DNA from: Turnera subulata | Lineage: Eukaryota > Streptophyta > Magnoliopsida > Malpighiales > Passifloraceae | Direction: 5' to 3' | Length of the DNA: 64,000 nucleotides | Assembly (NCBI GenBank): GCA_028386065.3 | Contig: JAKUCV010002500.1 | Location: 263,200 to 327,199, forward strand | In this document: one piece after another, positions 47,801-56,800 of the stretch | How positions within the stretch are numbered: the first letter of the stretch is position 1 | How the letters are laid out: each line of letters starts with the position of its first letter | The notes under the pieces: model-generated | What the model saw: the letters and a program-made list of their open reading frames with translations, nothing else | What the model was told of the DNA's origin: nothing | Database searches by the model: none | Position numbers and translations under genes: made by a program

Positions 47801-50800
47801 CCGGAATTAGAAACCGATGCTCGGTAAGCTGTATAAAATTCTCAGGATTCTCGGTAGCCTTTCTTCTTTTCAGAAGTTTCAGTACCTCTTGGATTTAACT
47901 TGGAGTGATATAATTCTTGTTTGACAGTGGCAAAACTTTATTATCCATCGTAAAAGTCAAAACGGCTCGGTAAAATTTACAAAAGTTTTATCCGGATCGT
48001 TACATAAACTTTTTAAAACTTTTTTTCTTTATCATTAGTATTATATTCTTTATTTGTTTTGACAATGAGTACCAATTATGTGCTTTCTTTATTCTTTTGT
48101 ATAATTTTATTTCACTATAGAATTCTTTCATAAAGATTGTAAAAAAAATTAATTCTAACGTAGATATTTTACTGATCCTAAATGTGATATATATAATTAT
48201 TACTTGTATACTAATATGATAATTTTAAATATTTTTTTAAAAATATGGGATCATTAGTGTTGATTAATAAAAATATTAAATTAAATTTTTTTGCAAGAAT
48301 GAAAAACACAAAAAAAAATAAAAAATATATTGGCAATAAAAATTTATATTTTTATTTTATCTATTGATTTACACTAGCAAGAGTTACAAATATAGTTAAA
48401 CCCAGCATTGTATTTTTAAATATAATTTTTGTTAGTAGCAGCAGATAACATGTCTTCTTAGATAAATGGTGTAAATTCATGATACTAAAATAACAAAAAA
48501 TTAAGTATTATATCTTCCAAAATTAAGATAACATGTCTTTTTCGATTAAATATTATATCTTCCAAAAATATTTCTACCTTTTATAAAATTATATGAATTA
48601 TATTTCTACAGATTATTAATATCATCTTATTATAGTATTTTACATTTTTATCTTTATTTAAAATAAATAATTTGATATAACTAAAAGGTGGATTTATTCA
48701 AATTAATAGTCAGCTTGTTTGTTGTAAGTAAATGTAATGTCGTATATAATATGTGTATTATAATTTACAAGCTGATAGGTCAATTTAAAGAATCAACTTC
48801 TTAATTAGCATAAAATATTATTATATATAATTAATTAGTCAACCCGTTAGAAATATATTGTTCACCCACTAAGAATAAACAGCGTTCATGTTATATAATA
48901 AAAAATTGACCTCTACAAATAAAAAATTGAATTATTATTTTTTAAAAATAATAGGTCGATGTTCACAAGTTGACCCATTTTAATGTATTAGGTGTCACTT
49001 TTTTTTTTGGTACATGTATTAGGTGTCACTTTAATAATTAGACTTGCTATTGCAAATTTATTTAAGAAGTTATTATTGATAGTTCGACCTCTAAAAATAA
49101 TTAGGTCAACCTATTTATATTAATTCTAAAATATAATTTAGGATACTATTTAAGTTTAAATCAAATAGAAACAAAAATAGTATTAAATAAAAGAAGAATT
49201 TATTGGTATTTGGATTTTAAAAAAAATTAATATTAAATTAAATTATTAATTGGTAATCAACCTGATATAAAAGGTAATCCAAGAGGAGTATGATACTCTT
49301 AGAGTACCATAGAATAGAAAATCAAGTCAAATTGTCTTTTATCTTGATTTATGATCGTGATTTGGCAGTATCTTTGGTAATAAAAACTCGCTATATAATG
49401 CCAAACAATTATTCTTATAAATCAACTAGAGAAGTACGATAGTTGCGAAACAGAACCATCCCCATGGTAAAAGTTAAGTGGAGCAAGCATTCTGCAAACG
49501 AGTCAACCTGGGAAGTTGAGGACCATATGCGGACCCAGTATCTGCATCTCTTTGTATAACCGAGATAGAATTTCGAGGACGAAGTTCCTTTAAGGGGGGA
49601 AGATTGTAACAGTGCCGATAAAAATTTCATATTTTTTCCAGACTGTAATAAGGTATTTACCGTATATAATTAACTTTGGGAATTATTTCAAGGGAAACCG
49701 AGCCATGGATCCTAAATCCGACACTTGCCCCACGTTCTTGATATTTTTATGAATATTATGGACTAAATAGGATTTTTTTGGGGCCAAAAATCTTAAGAAA
49801 AGTCAGGTTTAGCCTCGATATTATGGACTAAAAATAAAGTAAAGGGGATATTTTAGTTATTTGCTGGTCCAGATAATACCCCGCTTAAAAGACACGGTTA
49901 GTGATGCCTACATTGAGTAAGTGGGCCTTTGACATGTGGGCTTGGCTATTGGCCCAAATTTTGGCCTGGTCTTGTAACTTGGGCCATTAAGCACGGGTCT
50001 TGTGGGCTTTCGGCCTATTATTTTGGGCTCAAAATAAAATTTGGGCCTAGGATTAAATAATAATTATATATATATATATAAATAAAATAATGTTTATGTT
50101 TGGAAAAAAATATATATATATTTTTGGGAAAGGAAATATATAATTTTAGAAGAGTATTTCTAAATAATATCAACCCGGTACGAATAACGAAATAGTAGTC
50201 ATATGCATATCATATTCATTGTGCATTTGTGTGACTGTGTTCTTGTTATTAATTTTATATAGGAGCAGATAACCTGAAAGTAGAACCTGCTAACGGTTTT
50301 CCGGAGGATTACAACAATTGAGGTGAGGATCGATAACCCGTAGTATATTGCCTGTAATATTGTGGTGCTATGACTTTCTTGCTTGAGCTGTGTGAATGAT
50401 TATTGTGCTTTGGTTGTGTTGTGATTTTGATCACTGTGACATCTTGTGTGACTTGTTGAGATGCTTAGTATTCCAGAGAAGCTGTAAGGCAGAGAGCTTG
50501 CTCGGAAACTAAGATCATGGAATTAATGGAATAAAAGATAAGTTGTGATAATATGATTTGGACACTTAAATGTCACGTGAAAGGTAGAGGTACGACTGGG
50601 TGGTAGCCGCATGTGATATGTGTTTTGTTGGCCATTTATGAGGGGCTTGGGGTCCTCTCAGCCGTTGAGCTTGGGGTCTCACGGTTCCTTTTTATGAGTT
50701 TGTTTGATTTGATTTTAACGGGGAGTACCCTGGGGTTAGCTAACCTGGCTACCAAGTACGACCGATACTTATCACGTGACAGGGGCCCTAATAAAAATAA

Positions 50801-53800
50801 AATCTGGTTATTGGATTGTTTGTTTGATATCACTTGACGTAAGTACTTGTGAAGTGCTATGCTTGTTATTTCATTACATATTATAGTTGCTTGTATACTA
50901 CTGTTTATCCATGATTGTACTTTGTACCGGTGGGCACTTCGGACTCACCCCTCACCTGCGGGGTTTCATCCCCTAGGTTGACCTACTCTTAGTACAGGTA
51001 CGATGCTCGATCAACTGCTGTATTCTCTCCACCAGACTCCGGATCCATACCGTTGTTGCATTATCTTGCATAAGTCTTCCGCTGCTATATGTCATTATGC
51101 TATTGTCATTATGCCTCTGTTGCTGCCTATATTTCCTGCTACTGTTGTTGCTTTGTGAATATGGTGTGCTGTAATAAATGTCCCTGTGCTTGGGTAACGA
51201 ACGCTTGTAGTACTCTGGGATGATATGATGTATAATACCGCTTGCTATAATGAATAACCTCACACGTGTTTATCATGTCCTTGGTAAATACGGGTCGGGG
51301 CGTTTCATTTTGGTATCGGAGCAGGCGGTAGGTTATGGGAATCTTGTTTGACTATCTGTTGTGTTTGCTTGCTTGTTTGTGCATGGTCTTTGCATATGAT
51401 CCACATGAACAACATGATACTCATACATACATACTCATATAGGTAGTACGCATGGATCCGGTTGGAGGAAACCAGCGGGCTGAACAACCACGTTTGAAAG
51501 ATGACCAGGTGTCCGTCGATCAACCACCTCAGGTTGGAGCTGGACAAGTGCCAGCTGGGGCACTGATGGTTCCACATGCATAGACAATGCAGATTCTGAA
51601 TGTTATGACACAGATTCTGCAACAACAGACAGCTAGGAACGCAGGGCCTGTTGAGGACCCAATTTTTACCAAGCTAACTAAGCTAGGTGGAGAGATCTTT
51701 CCTGGAACCACAGATCCACAGGTCGCTGACGAATGGCTTCGTCAGATTATTCGAGTGATGCAAAAGCTACGATGCAGTGAGGATGGGTGGGCAAACTATG
51801 CCGCATCGCTTTTCCGCGAAAGTGCCACCATATGGTGGGAATCTATTACTCGGGACATGCCAAAGCCCGTGGTTATGCCTTGGGCGGAGTTCACCGAACT
51901 GTTCAGGCATAGGTTTGTCACTGAACAATATCAAGATCAACTGAAACGTGAATTCCTCGAGCTGCGACAACAGTATGGCCAGTCGGTGAACGAGTATGAA
52001 ACCAAATTTGACCGCCTGTCACTTTATACTGGAGAGTTTGTGAGCACTGCTGAGGCTAAATGCAAGAGATTTTGGGGAGGACTAAGGGCAGATATTCGTG
52101 CTATTATGGGATGTAAGGAGTACACCACCTATCAACAGATGCTCATTGATGCTTTACAAGCTGAAGCCATTTGGTTGGATCAACAGAGAGAACGCCAGGA
52201 GAATAGGAAGAGAAATGCTGCTGCCAGCGAGGGAAACCCGGGAAAGAAGTTTCAGTCCAACAGACCTGCCTTTGGACAAACTCGCTCTCTGTCAGCATAC
52301 CAGGGCCGAGGGTGGAACAATAACAAAGGAAATCCTTCAGGAGGAGGAACTACTTCTAGAGATACACGTTCCAAGTTTTCATTGTCCAAAGTAAGATGTT
52401 TCGAATGCAATGAGCTTGGACACTGCTGTTCCATCTGTTCTAAGCTAGGAAAATCCGGAGAACCCGTCTCTGCACAAACTGTACAAGCTTCGGCAGCCAG
52501 TATGCCGAGTGGTCCTGAAAATGGCAAAGGACGAGGACGAGGAAATCCTGCTGCTAGGACGCAATCAGCCATGAACCAAAGTGTAGCTACTCCAAGGGCA
52601 TTCATGATCACAACAGAAGAGGATGCAGAAAAAGCAGATGTCATTGCAGGTATTTTTACTGCTTTTGGTAGCATTGCATATACTTTGATAGATCCTGGTG
52701 CTACACATTCTTTTATTGCACAAAGTTTTGCAACTAAACATAAATGTGAGGAAGAGAAGTTAAAACATCCTATGAGGGTTATATTGCCCGCAGGAATCAT
52801 AGTAAGATTAGATCATATCTGCAAAGATGTACCCTTAAAGTATGGCAATGAGACCTTCCTTGCCGAGTTGATAGTTATGAATATGGGGGGATTCGATGTA
52901 ATACTAGGCATGGACTGGTTGTCAAGACATCGTGCCTTGGTGAATTGTCGCGCCAAGGAAGTTCTGTTGACTTCCGACGATGGTCGACAGATTATACTAG
53001 CCGGAATACAGAGAGCTGCTATTACATGTAGCGTCTCTGCAATTCATGCTTCTGAAATGACTCAAAGTGGACGAGCTGCCATGTTGACCCAAGTTACTGA
53101 TGACAAGAAACAAACCCCCACTTTGGAGGAAATAGTAGTGGTAAAGGAATTTCCAGACGTTTTTCCGGAAGATCTACCAGGATTACCTCCCGATAGAGAG
53201 GTCGAGTACACCATCAACCTAGTGCCAGGAGTCACACCCATATCAATGGCTCCATATCGAATGGCACCGACAAAACTTCAAGAGTTGAAGAAGCAACTGG
53301 ATGAACTTCTGGAGAAAGAGTTCATCAGACCCAGCACATCTCCTTGGGGGTTCACCAGTCTTGTTTGTCAAAAAGAAGGATGGTAGTTTGCGTATGTGCG
53401 TAGACTATCGACAATTGAATAAGGTGACGGTAAAGAACAAATACCCGTTGCCTAGGATTGATGATCTCTTTGACCAGTTGCAAGGAGCAATCGTGTTCTC
53501 TAAGATCGATCTCCGATCGGGATACCATCAAATTAAGATTGCAGAGAAAGACATACCGAAAACTGCTTTCTGCACCAGGTATAGTCACTTTGAATTTACA
53601 GTGGTACCCTTCGGATTGACCAATGCTCCTGCAGTATTCATGTGTTTGATGCATTTGGTCTTGGATGAGTTCTTGGATAAGTTCGTGGTAGTCTTTATTG
53701 ATGATATCCTAATATACTCGAAGAATAAGGAAGAACACCAAGAACATCTGAGGATGGTGTTACAAAGGCTACGGGAGAAGCAGTTGTATGCCAAGTTCAG

Positions 53801-56800
53801 CAAATGTGATTTTTGGCTCGGAGAAGTTGCTTTTCTCGGACATGTCGTATCTGGTGAAGGAATCAAAGTAGACCCAGCCAAAGTTAAAGCAGTGTTAGAA
53901 TGGGAGCCTCCTAAGAGTGTATCCAAAGTCAGAAGTTTTCTTGGCCTTGCAGGATACTATCGAAGGTTTATTGAAGGATTTTCCCTAATAGCTAGTCCCA
54001 TGACAAAGCTGTTAAGGAAGGATCAAGCTTATCTGTGGACTGAAGATTGTCAAAAGAGCTTCGATGAATTGAAGAAGAAGTTAACTACTGCACCGGTGTT
54101 AACTGTACCTAGGCCAGGAGTGGAATATGTTCTCTTTTGTGATGCTTCAGGTCTTGGCCTAGGAGCAGTATTGATGCAAGAAGGGAGAGTAATTGCCTAT
54201 GCCTCCAGACAGTTGAGACCACATGAGAAGAACTATTCGACCCACGATATGGAGATGGCTGCCGTGATCTTTGCTTTGAAGATTTGGCGGCACTATCTGT
54301 TCGGAGAAAAGTGCTGAATCTTCACTGACCACAAGAGTCTTAAGTACATCATGACTCAAAAAGAACTCAATCTACGACAAAGACGCTGGGTTGAGTTGCT
54401 TAATGATTATGATTGTACTATTGAGTATCGCCCAGGGAAGGCCAATGTTGTAGCTGATGCTTTGAGTCGGAGACATCCGGAAGGTGCAGCCATTAGCTAT
54501 TCAATGCCATCACTCATTGAGCTAAGGAAGCTAGGAGTGGACTTGGCTGTTGATGATACAGGCGCTCTACTGGCACATATGAAAGTTAGATCAAACCTAA
54601 GAGGATGGATTATTGAGCTGCAAGATGGAGATGCTGAGCTTGCAAAGATCAAGGACAAAGTACGCAACGGAAAAGAGACCAAGTTTCACATAGGAGAAGA
54701 TGATGCATTAATGTTAGGGAAATGTCTATGCGTACCCAAAGTTGGAGATTTAAGAAATCAGATTTTAGAAGAAGGACATATGACACCTTATGCCATGCTT
54801 CCGGGAAGCACCAAGATGTACCACAATCTAAAGAGTCATTATTGGTGGCCCCGTATGAAGAAAGATGTTGCGGAATATGTTGCAAAATGCATCACCTGCC
54901 AACAAGTAAAAGCTGAACATCAAGCCCCAGCAGGAATGATGCGATCATTGACGATACCGGAGTGGAAATGGGAGATGATCACCATGGATTTTGTGATCGG
55001 ATAACCGATGACTCGAAACCAGCATGATGCCATTTGGGTCATTGTTGACCGATTGACAAAATCAGCCCATTTTCTTCCAATTCGACAAACCGACACCATA
55101 GATAAGCTAGCAAGCTTATATGTTGCTGAGATTGTGAGGCTACATGGTATTCCAAAGTCCATAGTCTCAGATAGAGATCCCAGATTCACATCCCATTTCT
55201 GGAAGAGCTTGCAAGCAGCATTGGGAACAAAGTTGAGTTTTAGTACCGCTTTTCATCCACAAACTGATGGACAGTCTGAAAGGACCATACAAACGCTAGA
55301 GGACATGCTAAAGGCCTGTGCACTTAACTTTAGTGGAAGTTGGGACAAGTACTTACCCTTAGCAGAGTTTGCTTACAATAACAGCTATCACTCTAGCATC
55401 GGTATGCCGCCGTTTGAAGCCCTCTATGGAAAGAAATGTCGAAGTCCAATTTGTTGGGATGAAGAAGGGCTTCGTCTGATCATTGGTCCGGACTTGGTCA
55501 AACAAACAGTAGACAAGATCCAGACAGTAAAACAGTGTATGAGGGCAGCCCAAGATCGGCAAAAGAGTTACGCCGACAAACACCGGCGGGAGATGGAATA
55601 TAAAGTTGGAGAAAAAGTTTTCCTTCGAGTTGCGCCATGGAAAGGCGTGATCAGATTCGGAAAAAGAGGAAAACTAAGTCCCAGATATATTGGACCATAT
55701 GAGATTATTGAAAGGATCGGACCTTTGGCTTACAGGTTGGCAATTACCAGAAGAGCTATCACGCATTCATGACGTATTCCACGTCTCTATGTTAAGAAGA
55801 TACCGATCAGATCCTAGTCATATAGTGACACCCTCAGAAGTGGAAGTAGCAGAGGATCTGACTTATACGGAAGTACCGGAGCAGATTCTTGCTCGAGAAG
55901 TACGACAGTTGCGAAACCGAACCATCCCCATGGTAAAAGTTAAGTGGAGCAAGCATTCTGCAAACGAGTCAACCTGGGAAGTTGAGGAACATATGCGGAC
56001 CCAGTACCCGCATCTCTTTGCATAACCGAGATAGAATTTCGAGGACGAAATTCCTTTAAGGGGGGAAGACTGTAACAGTCCGGGTAAAAATTTCACATTT
56101 TTTCCAGACTGTAATAAGGTATTTACCGTATATAATTAACTTTGGGAATTATTTCAAGGGAAACCGAGCCATGAATCCTAAATCCGACACTTGCCCCACG
56201 TTCCTGATATTTTTACGAATATTATGGACTAAAGTAGGATTTTTTTGGGGCCAAAAATCTTAAGAAAAGTCAGGTTTAGCCTCGATATTATGGACTAAAA
56301 ATAAAATAAAGGGAATATTTTAGTTATTTGTTGGTCCAGATAATACCCGCTTAAAAGAGTGCAAAACACGCCTGCATCATTTTTTGTCTTCACCTGAATG
56401 CTGCGTCCAGATTTTTTTTTCCTCCAGCATCGAGATTTTTCCTTATGCACCTAGATTTTTTTCTTCAGAACCCAGATTTTTTCCTCCTTACCAAAGCTTT
56501 TTGTGCCTATATAAAAGAAACCCCTGCCTCCTCTGCCCGTCACCTGCAAACACCATACCTAGCCTTCCTCTTTCTCAAGCTTTTGCCAGTTTCCTCTTGC
56601 TCATCATATAGTAATAATATAACCATCAACAGCACACTTTTGGATCACTCTATCTTCTCCAACCTTGCATTAAGTCACCACCATCCTTTCATCTCCTTCC
56701 TCCTCCTCCCTGCGACAGTTGCTGCTACTGTCCTTTGGAGCTATCTCCGACCACACGAAAGTAGTAGAAAAAGGGAACTATTATTTCGCTGTAAGGGTAA

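Larger units (their letters stand above)
42954..48004 (-). mobile_element. Old solo LTR (Gypsy-type), minus strand, with nested Copia LTR
   Basis: The plus strand begins TGAAATGACCCGACTTCTATTT, an eroded version of TGAAACGCCCCGACCCGTATTT, and ends CCGGATCGTTACA. The flanking 5-mers are TAAAA and TAAAC, one mismatch, consistent with age. Landmarks shared with the 16700-19689 solo LTR and with 193-2569 include GGATCCAAGTCCTGTCCAAG near 43177, GAGACCAACCACTATCTC near 43267 and AGGGCCCCTGTCACGTGATA near 43475. A microsatellite and a Copia-like solo LTR have expanded it. No retroelement coding region is present. Confidence 0.75.

Noticed and set aside
52252..52800. 182-codon minus-strand frame
   Set aside because: Antisense shadow of the Gypsy gag/protease coding frame.
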